Part shown: positions 1-8,275 of the stretch, in pieces
Position numbering within the stretch: position 1 is the first letter of the stretch
Layout of the letters: every line of letters starts with the position of its first letter
Source of the DNA: Planctomycetota bacterium
Lineage (GTDB): Bacteria > Planctomycetota > Phycisphaerae > Sedimentisphaerales > SM23-30
Direction of reading: 5' to 3'
Assembly: GCA_029573975.1 (NCBI GenBank)
Contig: JAKQBU010000111.1
Span: 1 to 26,939 of the forward strand
DNA: 26,939 bases
Translations under genes and position numbers: made by a program
Notes under the pieces: model-generated
What the model was told of the DNA's origin: nothing
Seen by the model: only the letters and a program-made list of their open reading frames with translations
Database searches by the model: none

Positions 1-93
1 CTGCAGCAGGGTTTTGACAACAACTTGCAGCGGCCGTTTGATGTGAAGCGGATGATTCAGTGTATCAATGATACGCTGGCGATTATCCACTGA
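1..93 (+). CDS. C-terminal end of a probable response regulator (partial)
   Basis: The first 30 codons read in frame to a TGA stop at 91-93, and the gene begins outside the window. The visible tail contains RPFDVKRMIQCINDTL. It resembles the end of CheY-like receiver domains, where a conserved Lys-Pro-Phe-Asp (here Arg-Pro-Phe-Asp) precedes the last helix. The phosphoacceptor Asp and any output domain are not visible. The chain ends about 18 residues after the motif, which suits a stand-alone receiver or a receiver at the C terminus. Only 30 residues are available, so the family call is tentative. Confidence 0.5.
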   Translation: MQQGFDNNLQRPFDVKRMIQCINDTLAIIH

Positions 94-131
94 AGAAACA
101 AATGAATAAGAGACAATAACGTGGCTTCCGG

Positions 132-188
132 CTCAACACTGCTTGGAGGCAAAAACAGAAATGTTTTTAAATAAGAGCAGTGTTTGAG
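132..188 (+). ncRNA. Structured RNA segment (small RNA or 3' UTR element)
   Basis: Bases 132-143 (CTCAACACTGCT) pair with 176-188 (AGCAGTGTTTGAG), a 12-bp helix with one bulged T. Inside lies a perfect 7-bp hairpin, 151-157 with 162-168, closed by a GAAA tetraloop. A terminator follows at 203-236. The arrangement suggests either a short noncoding RNA or a stable 3' UTR of the upstream regulator gene. I do not recognise a known RNA family, and no clear promoter is visible after base 93. Strand is assigned from the terminator. Confidence 0.35.
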
Positions 189-202
189 ATCCATTGGTTC
201 AG

Positions 203-236
203 GGTCGTCGTGATAACCTTACGGCGGCCTTTTTTT
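203..236 (+). terminator. Rho-independent terminator
   Basis: GGTCGTCG (203-210) pairs over its full 8 bp, with two G-T pairs, with CGGCGGCC (222-229). Seven T residues follow directly (230-236). There is no T tract on the other strand, so it ends plus-strand transcripts from the regulator or the structured segment upstream. Confidence 0.7.
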
Positions 237-281
237 ATGCGCCGGATCGGCCGGGTGCCATAATTTATCCAGGGGGTCCGT

Positions 282-2840
282 TTAATTGGCGACGATGTTG
301 ACCAGGCGGTTTTTGATGACAATTACCTTCTGGAGATTTTTGCCGTCAATGTGCGGTTTGACTTTTTCGCTGTTTAAGGCCAGACGCTTGATGGTTTCTT
401 CGTCGCTGTCGGCGGGGAAGACGATCTTGTCGCGGACCTTGCCGTTGACCTGGACGGCCAGTTCCACTTCCGGATCTTTGGTGAGGCTTTCGTCATAGGC
501 GGGCCAGGGTTCATAGGTCAGGGTCTGATCGTGCCCCAGCCGCTGCCAGAGTTCTTCGGCGATGTGGGGGGCGAAGGGGGCCAGCAAAAGGACGAACTGT
601 TCCATGGCCTTCCGGCTGCGGGGTTCGAGTCTGCTGAATTCGTTGACGAAAATCATCATTTGGGAGATGGCGGTGTTGAAGGCCATGGATTCGATGTCGC
701 GGGTGACTTTTTTGATGGTTTTGTGCATCAGGCGTAAGGGTTCGCCCTGCGGTGGGACATCGGCTATGGCTGGATGGGAACGGCCGTCCTCGCCGATGAT
801 CATCTTCCAGGCCTTTTGCAGGAAGCGGTGCACGCCCTCCACACCCTTCATGCTCCATGGTTTGACGGCATCCAGGGGGCCCATGAACATCTCGTAGAGC
901 CGCATGGAGTCGGCGCCATATTCACGGATAACTGAGTCGGGGTTGACGACGTTGCCGCGGCTTTTGCTCATCTTCTGGCCGTCGTCGCCCAGGATCATGC
1001 CCTGGTTGACCAGCTTCTGGAACGGTTCTTTGGTGGAGACCCAGCCGGCATCGTAGAGTACTTTGTGCCAGAAACGAGCGTACAGCAGGTGCAGGACGGC
1101 GTGTTCTGCCCCGCCGACGTAGAGGTCCACGGGCATCCAGTATTTTTCCCTGGCTTTATCGAAGGGAGCGGAATCGTTATGGGCGTCGATATAACGCAGA
1201 TAGTACCAGCAACTGCCGGCCCATTGCGGCATGGTATTGGTTTCGCGGCGGACTTTTCGGCCGTTGTATTTTACGTTCAGCCAGTCGTTGATATTGGCCA
1301 GGGGCGATTCGCCGCTGCCGCTGGGCTTGTAGCTTTCTACTTCCGGCAGCGTGACCGGTAACTCCTTTTCCTCCACCGCCACCACTGAACCGTCCTCCAG
1401 ATGCAGGAGGGGGAACGGCTCGCCCCAGTAGCGCTGGCGGCTGAAGAGCCAGTCGCGGAGCTTGTAATTGATGGCGGCCTTACCCAGGTTTTTTTCGGCG
1501 AGCCACTGCGTGATTTTTTTCTTGAATTCCTCGGTGGCCAGGCCGGTAAAGGGACCGGAATTGACGGCGATGCCCAGGCCGGTAAAGCATTCGGTACCAT
1601 TTTCAATCTTGTGGATGGCCTGGTCGCCGTCTTTTTCCGGTTTGACGACGGCAATGATTGGGAGGCGGAATTTTTTGGCGAACTCAAAATCGCGGTCATC
1701 GTGGGCCGGGACGGCCATGATGGCGCCGGTGCCGTAGCTAATCAGGACATAATCGCTAATCCAGATGGGGATGGGGGTGTTGTTGACCGGGTTAAGGGCG
1801 AAGGCGCCGGTGGGGACGCCGGTTTTTTCCTTGGCCAGGTCGGTTCGGTCCAGGTCGCTCTTGCGAGCGGCTTGCCGGCGGTATTCCTGAACGGCGGTTT
1901 TTTGTTGGGGGGTGGTGATGGTATCGACGAGGGGATGTTCGGGGGCCATGACCATGTAGGTAGCGCCGAAGAGGGTGTCGGGCCGGGTGGTGAAGACCCG
2001 CAGGGCGGCGTTGTGGCCGACGATCTGGAAATCGACCTCCGCGCCGATACTTTTACCGATCCAGTCCTGCTGCAACTTTTTGATGCCTTCGGGCCAGTCC
2101 AGTCCTTCCAGATCGGCCAGGAGCCGCTCGGCGTATTTTGTGATCCGCAGGATCCACTGCCGCATGGGTTTGCGAATGACGGGGTGGCCGCCGCGTTCGC
2201 TAACGCCGCCGATGACTTCTTCGTTGGCCAGCACCGTTCCCAGGGCCGGGCACCAGTTGACGGCGACTTCGTCCTGATAGGCCAGGCGATGGTTGTCGAT
2301 GTATTTGCGTTTTTCCTTTTCGCTGAGGCCGGCGGGGATGGGCAGTTCTTCTATGGGCCGGGCCTGCTGTTTGTCCTTGTCGAAATAGCGGTTAAATAGC
2401 TGCAGGAAGATCCACTGGGTCCATCGGTAATATTTCGGGTCGGTGGTGTTGACTTCGCGGTCCCAGTCGTAGCTGAAGCCCAGGCTCATGATCTGGCGGC
2501 GGATATTGCTGATATTCCGCTGGGTGGTGATGCGTGGGTGGGTGCCGGTTTCGATGGCGTACTGTTCGGCGGGCAGGCCGAAGGCGTCGTAGCCCATCGG
2601 GTGCAGGACGTTGAAGCCGCGCATGCGTTTGTAACGGGACACGATGTCGCTGGCGGTGTAGCCTTCGGGATGGCCGACATGCAGGCCGTCGCCGGAGGGA
2701 TAGGGGAACATGTCAAGGATGTAATATTTCGGCTGGGGGGAGTGGTCGCGGGCGGCGAAAACCTTGTTTTCCAGCCAGTAATCCTGCCATTTTTTCTCGA
2801 TTTCGTTGAAGTTATAACTTCCAGCAGCGGTTATTTCCAT
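282..2840 (-). CDS. leuS: Leucyl-tRNA synthetase
   Basis: Class I aminoacyl-tRNA synthetase that charges tRNA-Leu in the cytoplasm. The 852-residue chain has the usual bacterial length. The ATP-binding HIGH-type motif is HVGH at residues 54-57, inside [17 protein letters not shown]. The KMSKS loop is present as KMSKS at 623-627. The CP1 editing domain shows [12 protein letters not shown] near 284 and [15 protein letters not shown] near 370, the region that hydrolyses mischarged tRNA. The C-terminal anticodon-binding part includes [12 protein letters not shown]. The ATG at 2838-2840 has AGGAAA about 10 bases upstream. The gene lies 126 bp behind the methyltransferase on the same strand, but a predicted terminator and promoter lie between them, so it is probably a separate transcript. 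Confidence 0.98.
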   Translation of the reverse strand: MEITAAGSYNFNEIEKKWQDYWLENKVFAARDHSPQPKYYILDMFPYPSGDGLHVGHPEGYTASDIVSRYKRMRGFNVLHPMGYDAFGLPAEQYAIETGTHPRITTQRNISNIRRQIMSLGFSYDWDREVNTTDPKYYRWTQWIFLQLFNRYFDKDKQQARPIEELPIPAGLSEKEKRKYIDNHRLAYQDEVAVNWCPALGTVLANEEVIGGVSERGGHPVIRKPMRQWILRITKYAERLLADLEGLDWPEGIKKLQQDWIGKSIGAEVDFQIVGHNAALRVFTTRPDTLFGATYMVMAPEHPLVDTITTPQQKTAVQEYRRQAARKSDLDRTDLAKEKTGVPTGAFALNPVNNTPIPIWISDYVLISYGTGAIMAVPAHDDRDFEFAKKFRLPIIAVVKPEKDGDQAIHKIENGTECFTGLGIAVNSGPFTGLATEEFKKKITQWLAEKNLGKAAINYKLRDWLFSRQRYWGEPFPLLHLEDGSVVAVEEKELPVTLPEVESYKPSGSGESPLANINDWLNVKYNGRKVRRETNTMPQWAGSCWYYLRYIDAHNDSAPFDKAREKYWMPVDLYVGGAEHAVLHLLYARFWHKVLYDAGWVSTKEPFQKLVNQGMILGDDGQKMSKSRGNVVNPDSVIREYGADSMRLYEMFMGPLDAVKPWSMKGVEGVHRFLQKAWKMIIGEDGRSHPAIADVPPQGEPLRLMHKTIKKVTRDIESMAFNTAISQMMIFVNEFSRLEPRSRKAMEQFVLLLAPFAPHIAEELWQRLGHDQTLTYEPWPAYDESLTKDPEVELAVQVNGKVRDKIVFPADSDEETIKRLALNSEKVKPHIDGKNLQKVIVIKNRLVNIVAN

Positions 2841-2867
2841 TTTTTCCGTTTCCTGTGCAAACGCTGA

Positions 2868-2896
2868 ATTTTACTGGTAAAATAATAAAAATACAA
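2868..2896 (-). promoter_or_regulatory. Predicted promoter of leuS
   Basis: Read on the minus strand, TTGTAT (2896-2891) is followed after exactly 17 bases by TAAAAT (2873-2868), a 5/6 match to the -10 consensus. The expected start point near 2861 would give a leader of about 20 bases before the leuS ATG at 2840. Confidence 0.5.
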
Positions 2897-2916
2897 AAAT
2901 TGCTTACCAAAAGCAA
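2885..2916 (-). terminator. Weak terminator ending the acyl operon
   Basis: On the minus strand, TTGCTT (2916-2911) and AAGCAA (2905-2900) form a 6-bp stem around a 5-base loop. TTTTTGTATTTTT follows. The stem is AT-rich, so termination may be partial. It lies between the methyltransferase stop and the leuS promoter, where an operon end would be expected, although it overlaps the leuS -35 box. Confidence 0.4.
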
Positions 2917-2966
2917 ATAAATTTGACGGACTAGCTTGGTACACGGTAGGGGGAGTTTTCCGTTTT

Positions 2967-4004
2967 CTATTTTAAGGCGAAATAGCCGTGGCCGATGAGG
3001 TCGAAGATTTGTTCTTCCAGGATGGTCAGGCCGGCCTGGCGGAAGAGGTCCCGCCATTGCTGGGCGGAGCCGATCGGCTGGCCGCTGAGCTGGTGGAAGA
3101 GGTGGTGTTCGAGGGAGGCGGTGGGGTGCCGGAGCAGCCAGCCGGGATCCTGCCGGCAGAATTCGCCGATTACGAAGAGGGCGCCGGGAAAACGTTTTTT
3201 CAGGTCCTGAAGCAGTTCAATAAGGACGGATTGATTGCCGAGGTATTCATGGAAGGTATCGCAGGCGGTGATGCAGTCGATGGGGGGCAGGTCCGGCGGC
3301 AGAGCGGGCAGGTGAAAGATGTCGGCCTGCTGGACGGTGAGCCGGCGGTGGAAGTCGTTTTGGGCCAGGAGTTTTTGGCCGTAGCGGACCATATCGGGTT
3401 CGCAGTCCACACCATGCCCCCGGATTTGGGGATTCAGGCGGCAGAGGCCGGCCAGCAGGGCCAGATCGCCGCAGCCCAGGTCCAGCACCATTTGGCAGCG
3501 GCGGTCCAGGATCATGCGGCGCATGACGGGGTAGGGCAGTTGTTCGCATAATCGGCCGCTGCCCAGGCCGACCCAGGTAATGCGGCGGGTCAGGTCCCGG
3601 CCGTACTGTTTGGTACCGGCCAGTAAATCGGGGAGGGCGGTAAAGCAGGGTTCATAGGCCCAGAGCAGCTCGAACAGGCCGCGCGGTTCGGCCAGCAGGA
3701 TTTTTCCTTTTTCCGACAGGGTGACGTGAGGATGGGAATAGTGAAGCAGGCCGATGCCGTGCAGGTATTCGACAAGGGAGTGCAATACGTCTGGTTGTAA
3801 TCCGTGCTGAGCTGCATAGGTTTCGAGAGAGGCGGAGCCTTTTTGGGCCAGTTCCTCCAGGAAGCCGTGGTTCAGCAGGGTCCACCAGCAGCAGGTGGCG
3901 GCATAGCCGCGAACCAATTCCAGGCCTTGTTTGTGGTGTTTTTTCATACGGGCGGCTTTCCGCAGGCCGAGGAGCCGGATGACTTTAATGATTTGCGACA
4001 GCAT
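2967..4004 (-). CDS. SAM-dependent class I methyltransferase
   Basis: A 345-residue protein with a Rossmann-type methyltransferase domain. Motif I is VLDLGCGD at residues 173-180, followed by an acidic GVDCEPDMVRYGQKL segment expected to hold SAM. The first ~110 residues look like the helical winged-helix dimerisation region of small-molecule O-methyltransferases (HGFLEELAQKGSASLETYAAQHGL, then a short region ending VTLSEKGKILL). That suggests a small-molecule or acyl-product substrate rather than nucleic acid, but the acceptor atom cannot be read. AAGGA lies 7 bases before the ATG. It starts 14 bases after the GH3-family stop and is the last gene of the acyl operon, which fits methyl-ester formation or another late tailoring step. 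Confidence 0.8.
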   Translation of the reverse strand: MLSQIIKVIRLLGLRKAARMKKHHKQGLELVRGYAATCCWWTLLNHGFLEELAQKGSASLETYAAQHGLQPDVLHSLVEYLHGIGLLHYSHPHVTLSEKGKILLAEPRGLFELLWAYEPCFTALPDLLAGTKQYGRDLTRRITWVGLGSGRLCEQLPYPVMRRMILDRRCQMVLDLGCGDLALLAGLCRLNPQIRGHGVDCEPDMVRYGQKLLAQNDFHRRLTVQQADIFHLPALPPDLPPIDCITACDTFHEYLGNQSVLIELLQDLKKRFPGALFVIGEFCRQDPGWLLRHPTASLEHHLFHQLSGQPIGSAQQWRDLFRQAGLTILEEQIFDLIGHGYFALK

Positions 4005-4018
4005 GGTACATCCTTGCC

Positions 4019-5716
4019 TTATGCCAGTTCAATGGGCTGGTTGTAGAGGAACCGGTGCTTGAACTGCTCACTATGTCCCTGGTTATTTTCCTGAATTTTG
4101 TGGTCGCGTTCCGCCAGGAGGCGGGCGGGGACCTGCCGGATTTCGATGCCGCCGAGGCGGCGGCTTTCCCGTTTGGAGTCATATTCCATGTTGCTGACGG
4201 ACAGCCGGCGGTCGATGAGGTTTTCGAGCTGGCGGAGGTCTTTGGCGGAAAGCGGCTGCTGGGTTTCGAGATATAATTTGTAGTGGGGGGGGGCCGCCCA
4301 TTCCGGGGCCATGATGAAATTTTCCAGATGAATGGCCAGTTCATCGGCGGCGGTCCGGACGGCGTCCACCACCTGATTTTCGGTCAGTTTTTCGCCGGTA
4401 ATCGAACTGATATGTGCGCCGCGGGAAAGAAATTCGATGACGGGGGTGGTCCCGATACAATCGGTGACCCGGACAATATCGCCCAGGTGATAGCGATACA
4501 GGCCGGCGTAATTGGTCAGGAAGATATAGTATTTTTCCCCTTTTTCGAGCTGGCAGGCCTGGAGGACGGTGAAGCTGCCTTCCAGGATGGGATTTTCGCG
4601 GGGGGCGGGAACCGGATCGATTTCCCGGGCCGGCACGAATTCATAGAAGTTGGAGGTGATATCGAGCACGCCGGCGGAGGTGTTGTCGGCCATCGGGATG
4701 CTGATCCGGCCTTCGCTGGCCAGCAGGCCGATGTCGCGGATGGGGACCTTGCCGAAATATTCCGCCAGTTGGGGCAGATAGAGGCCGACCGTTCCGCCGG
4801 TCCAGTTGGCCAGAAAGGCGAGTTTCCAGTAATGCTGGGGCAGGAGGCGCTGATGGCGGGCGAGCAGTTCTTCCAGCCGGGCGGCGATTTTCGGTTTGGG
4901 TTTCAGCCGCGCTTCCAGGAATTTTCGCAGGTCTGGGGGGATGGGCAGCGAAGGCAGCAGCGTGCCGTCATGAATGTCCTTGATTAAGGAGGGGGCGTTC
5001 TGGTTGGCGGTGCGGGCCAGGGCCAGTACGGTGCTGGGATTGGCGGTGCTGATGAAGCCGATGTCCTCCGGGAGGGCAAAGCGCATGATGGTGTAATAGC
5101 GGGCGTCGGCGTCGGGGATTTCGGCTACGGCATCCGGGGTGGTATAAAATTGGCGGACGATATATTTCTGCTGCCGGGCCAGCAGCCCGGAGATGGCGCC
5201 GCAGGGGGTGCCGGCCGGGGTAAAGCTTTGGCGGGCGGAACTGCTGATGGTCAGGATTTTGCGCAGGTAGCCATCGGGATGGTCGGTGAGGGCCTTGACG
5301 CCCCAGATGTTCCAGCCGGCCTGATAGCCTCTGGCGAACTGCCTGGTTACAGGAATCGTTTTGGCCCGGGCGGTGGTGCCGCTGGTCAGGGCGAACATGA
5401 GGATAGGCTGGGACCCGCCAAAAAGGGCCTGGGACCGGCCCTGGCGGCATTGTTCAATATACGGTTCAAAGTAGGCGTAGTTGGCCAGTGGAAGCGAATT
5501 CGTAAAATCGGAATAGTTTTTGATTTTTTCGAATCCGTGTTTTTGGCCGAAGTCGCTGTCCTGGTTGAGTCGCATCAGGTCCAGCAGCAGGCTGTTTTGC
5601 ACCTTACGGCAGAGTGGCAGTTTTTTTTCGAATTGCCTGAGGCGGAACCGGGTGGTTTTCGCCGCATAATACGCTGCTGCCGCGGTCAGAGGTTTTAGCC
5701 ACTTTTTTTCCAACAT
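4019..5716 (-). CDS. GH3-family acyl-adenylating / acyl-acid amido synthetase
   Basis: Related to plant GH3 auxin-conjugating enzymes and their bacterial homologues. These adenylate a carboxylic acid and pass it to an amine such as an amino acid. From the chosen ATG the protein has 565 residues. The ATP-binding loop LTSGTTARAKTIPVT starts near residue 110 (SGTT at 112-115), a second nucleotide motif LASEG lies near 333, and the family motif YRYHLGD is at 407-413. The N-terminal DSDFGQKHGFEKI segment also matches the family. A GTG at 5743 would add nine residues, but the ATG at 5714-5716 has a GGAAA-containing leader and a better family fit. The start lies 113 bp inside the preceding hydrolase gene. 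The amine or acid substrate is unknown; a free acid released by the neighbouring hydrolase is a reasonable guess. Confidence 0.85.
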   Translation of the reverse strand: MLEKKWLKPLTAAAAYYAAKTTRFRLRQFEKKLPLCRKVQNSLLLDLMRLNQDSDFGQKHGFEKIKNYSDFTNSLPLANYAYFEPYIEQCRQGRSQALFGGSQPILMFALTSGTTARAKTIPVTRQFARGYQAGWNIWGVKALTDHPDGYLRKILTISSSARQSFTPAGTPCGAISGLLARQQKYIVRQFYTTPDAVAEIPDADARYYTIMRFALPEDIGFISTANPSTVLALARTANQNAPSLIKDIHDGTLLPSLPIPPDLRKFLEARLKPKPKIAARLEELLARHQRLLPQHYWKLAFLANWTGGTVGLYLPQLAEYFGKVPIRDIGLLASEGRISIPMADNTSAGVLDITSNFYEFVPAREIDPVPAPRENPILEGSFTVLQACQLEKGEKYYIFLTNYAGLYRYHLGDIVRVTDCIGTTPVIEFLSRGAHISSITGEKLTENQVVDAVRTAADELAIHLENFIMAPEWAAPPHYKLYLETQQPLSAKDLRQLENLIDRRLSVSNMEYDSKRESRRLGGIEIRQVPARLLAERDHKIQENNQGHSEQFKHRFLYNQPIELA

Positions 5717-6893
5717 CGGTTTCCACTTTCCCGGCGGGCACACCCAGGGATTGATTTTCGTCCTTCAAAAAAAATGCGAAGGTTTCTTCATCACAAAGAG
5801 GATATTCTAGCGTACCGGCAGGGATTTTTGAAGATAAATATTTGGTAAAAAAGGCGACGGTTCGGCCGGCATACGGCTGGGGGGCAACCATGACCGCCTG
5901 GTTATGCCGGGCTTCGGGAACAATCCACAGGTAACGGGGCGTGAGGCTGAGATCATATAATGTCTTGGCCTGTTCGCATTTGATGTAGGAATCTTTTTCC
6001 CCATGAATCAGGAAGGTAGGGGTGTTTTTCAGATGCAGCAGGGCTTTCCGCACCGAGGGGAACCGGCAGCCGAATTTTGAGGTGGCTCTGCGAACCAGCA
6101 GCCAGCGGAGGAAAGTCCAGAACAGGGGGGGATGATTTTCGTAAACGAACCGGACCCGGGCAAATATATGGGCCCATTTTTTCATCATGCTTTCCATCGT
6201 GATATCGGTGCAAAACAAGCCGTCGGACAATACCGCCTTGATCCGATTTTCCCGGCGGTCCTGCCAGGCGGCCAGGATGGCCGCCGCGGCCCCCCGTGAG
6301 ATTCCGAAGAGCCCGATTTCCGGCATTTGGCCCGATTCCCGCAATTTGCCTGCCACCAGGTGGATTGCCCCCAGGACATCGGAGACTTCCTTGTCCGAAC
6401 ACCAGAGCCGCGACTGGTAGTGGGGCGGGGAAGAACTTTGGCCGTGGGAGCGGAAGTCGAAGGTGAAAATATCGAAACCTGCCTCCAATAGCGGCTTGCA
6501 ATAGCGGCTATAGCTGTACCGGTCGGAGCCGAATTCGTGGCAGAAGATGATTACGCCGCGGCTCTGGCGGCTGAGATAGTTTTTTCCCCGCTGTACATGG
6601 AGATGGGGCAGGACCGAATCGCAGGAGCTGTCTGCATGTTTTTTTTCCTGGAATAAGTCAGAAGTGACGAACATGCCGCGCAGCATGGTGCCGTCATACG
6701 CCCGGAACCGGACCGGAAGACCCTCCAGCCGGTCAAAATCCAGCGGGGCAAATAACAGAGCAGGGGGGGTATCCCGGATAATATTGAGCATCAGACGGAT
6801 ATATTTGTTCAAAACCGCCGCAATCCAGACAATCAGTAAAACCAGAACCAGCGGCAGCCAGACATACCAGTGTATCAGGGATAGATCGGACAT
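5604..6893 (-). CDS. Membrane-anchored alpha/beta hydrolase
   Basis: A 429-residue alpha/beta-hydrolase. An N-terminal membrane segment spans about residues 11-28 (VWLPLVLVLLIVWIAAVL). The catalytic triad is readable: nucleophile elbow GISRG with Ser199, Asp301 in HGEKDSY, and His330 in EARHNQ. The oxyanion-side segment FCHEFGSDR precedes the elbow, as in esterases and thioesterases. The ATG at 6891-6893 is preferred over in-frame sequence further upstream because that sequence would overlap the ketosynthase gene, which stops 4 bases earlier. No clear ribosome site is seen, so translation may be coupled. The last ~37 residues (KVETDVGKK onward) overlap the GH3 gene in another frame and look like an extension beyond the hydrolase fold. 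Its position after the KS/CLF pair suggests product release. Confidence 0.85.
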   Translation of the reverse strand: MSDLSLIHWYVWLPLVLVLLIVWIAAVLNKYIRLMLNIIRDTPPALLFAPLDFDRLEGLPVRFRAYDGTMLRGMFVTSDLFQEKKHADSSCDSVLPHLHVQRGKNYLSRQSRGVIIFCHEFGSDRYSYSRYCKPLLEAGFDIFTFDFRSHGQSSSPPHYQSRLWCSDKEVSDVLGAIHLVAGKLRESGQMPEIGLFGISRGAAAAILAAWQDRRENRIKAVLSDGLFCTDITMESMMKKWAHIFARVRFVYENHPPLFWTFLRWLLVRRATSKFGCRFPSVRKALLHLKNTPTFLIHGEKDSYIKCEQAKTLYDLSLTPRYLWIVPEARHNQAVMVAPQPYAGRTVAFFTKYLSSKIPAGTLEYPLCDEETFAFFLKDENQSLGVPAGKVETDVGKKVAKTSDRGSSVLCGENHPVPPQAIRKKTATLP

Positions 6894-6897
6894 TTTG

Positions 6898-8217
6898 TTA
6901 AGCGGAATATTTGCGAATAATAACCGTGTTGTTCTGTCCACCAAAACCAAAGGAATTTGACATAGCGATCCGTACCGGAGCGGGGCGCGGCTGGTTGGGA
7001 ACGTAGTCCAGGTCACATTCCGGATCGGGGTGGTGTAAATTCACGGTGGGGGGCAGGACCTGATCCCGGATGGCCAGGATGCAGGTAATCAGTTCGACCA
7101 CGCCGGCGGCGGCGATGAGGTGGCCGAGCATACTTTTGACGCTGCTGACCGGCACTGTAAAGGCGTGGCTGCCAAAAACCGATTTGATGACCTTGGTTTC
7201 AATGGAATCGTTCTCCAGCGTGCCCGTTCCGTGGGCGCTGATGTAATCGATGTCGTGAATGGTGAGATTTGCATCTCGCAGGGCCATTTGAACGGCGGCG
7301 ATCCCGCCGCGGCCGTCTTCATGCTGATCCGTGACCCGGAAGGCGTCCGCCGTGGTTCCGTAGCCGATGATCTCCGCAAGAATCGGGGCCTTGCGCCGCA
7401 GGGCGCTTTGCAGTTCTTCCAGAATGATGACGCCGGCGCCTTCGGCCAGCACGAATCCATCCCGGCTTTTATCGAAAGGGCGGGACGAGGTGACCGGATC
7501 GTCATTGCGGGTGGAAAGGGCGGTGAGCCGGTTGAAGCCGGTGACGCCCAGGGGGTGAATCATGGAGTGCGTGCCACCGGCGATGACGAGGTCGGCATCC
7601 CCGTAGCGGATGAGTTCGAGGGCTTCGCCAATGGCCTGCGTGCTGGCGGCACAGGCGGTCAGGCAGCTCATGCAGGGGCCGCGCAGCTTGAACAGTTGAG
7701 CCAGATGGGCGCCGGGCATATTGGGTTCCTGCTCCATCTCTTTGCGGCTGTCCATGCGTTCGAGTCCCGCCTTCGCCCAGATTTTCCAATCCATGTTTTT
7801 CTGGCCGGGCTGCCAGCCGTCGGCAGTCAGTGAGATAAAGGGATCGAAATCAATTGGGCCTTCTCCGGCTCCCAAGTAAATCCCGACCCGGTCGGCGGGG
7901 GGGGCGGAGTCGTCGGCATGTTCGGGAAGCGGAAAGGGCAATTTTGCCTGCTGCCAGGCTTGCCAGGCGGCGCCCAGGAGGAAGCTGCTGTGGCGGCCGG
8001 CTTTCTGATGCAGATCTGCCTGACCGGCCGGAAGAATTTTCATGTGATCGTAATTGCGCACTTCGGCGGAAAATTGGGTGGGGAAGGTTCGCGCATCAAA
8101 AAGCGTTGTTTGTGAGATTCCGCTGCGGCCCCCCAGGACGCCCTGCCAAATTTGCTCGACATCATGCCCCAGGGGAGTCACGGCTCCCATTCCAGTTATC
8201 ACAACGCGTCGGGTCAT
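6898..8217 (-). CDS. Beta-ketoacyl-ACP synthase (KAS II-like, catalytically intact)
   Basis: Condensing enzyme of the FabF/type II polyketide KS family, 439 residues. It would join malonyl-ACP to a growing acyl-ACP chain. The triad is complete: Cys189 in LTACAASTQAIGEA, His329 in SAHGTGTLEND, His366 in KSMLGHL, with Lys361. The C-terminal glycine-rich NSFGFGGQN motif is also intact. AAGGA stands about 7 bases before the ATG. It is immediately downstream of a second, catalytically altered synthase (58-bp gap), the arrangement of KS and chain-length-factor pairs in type II polyketide and aryl-polyene systems. It is clearly different from the housekeeping FabF at 18784-20025, so it is a specialised paralogue and not the primary elongation enzyme. 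Confidence 0.92.
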   Translation of the reverse strand: MTRRVVITGMGAVTPLGHDVEQIWQGVLGGRSGISQTTLFDARTFPTQFSAEVRNYDHMKILPAGQADLHQKAGRHSSFLLGAAWQAWQQAKLPFPLPEHADDSAPPADRVGIYLGAGEGPIDFDPFISLTADGWQPGQKNMDWKIWAKAGLERMDSRKEMEQEPNMPGAHLAQLFKLRGPCMSCLTACAASTQAIGEALELIRYGDADLVIAGGTHSMIHPLGVTGFNRLTALSTRNDDPVTSSRPFDKSRDGFVLAEGAGVIILEELQSALRRKAPILAEIIGYGTTADAFRVTDQHEDGRGGIAAVQMALRDANLTIHDIDYISAHGTGTLENDSIETKVIKSVFGSHAFTVPVSSVKSMLGHLIAAAGVVELITCILAIRDQVLPPTVNLHHPDPECDLDYVPNQPRPAPVRIAMSNSFGFGGQNNTVIIRKYSA

Positions 8218-8275
8218 ATATATCCTTTTAACTCATCTGTTTTTCAGAAAACAAAACAAATATCAACCGTGTTCC

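Noticed and set aside
1401..2399. 332-codon open frame antisense to leuS
   Set aside because: Its translation is rich in Gly, Asp and Val without recognisable domains, and it lies fully inside a confident synthetase gene; it is a coding shadow.
4283..4987. 234-codon plus-strand frame opposite the GH3-family gene
   Set aside because: Shadow of a real gene in a composition that leaves antisense frames open.
7120..7833. 237-codon plus-strand frame opposite the ketosynthase
   Set aside because: Antisense to the active-site region of the synthase; no independent support.
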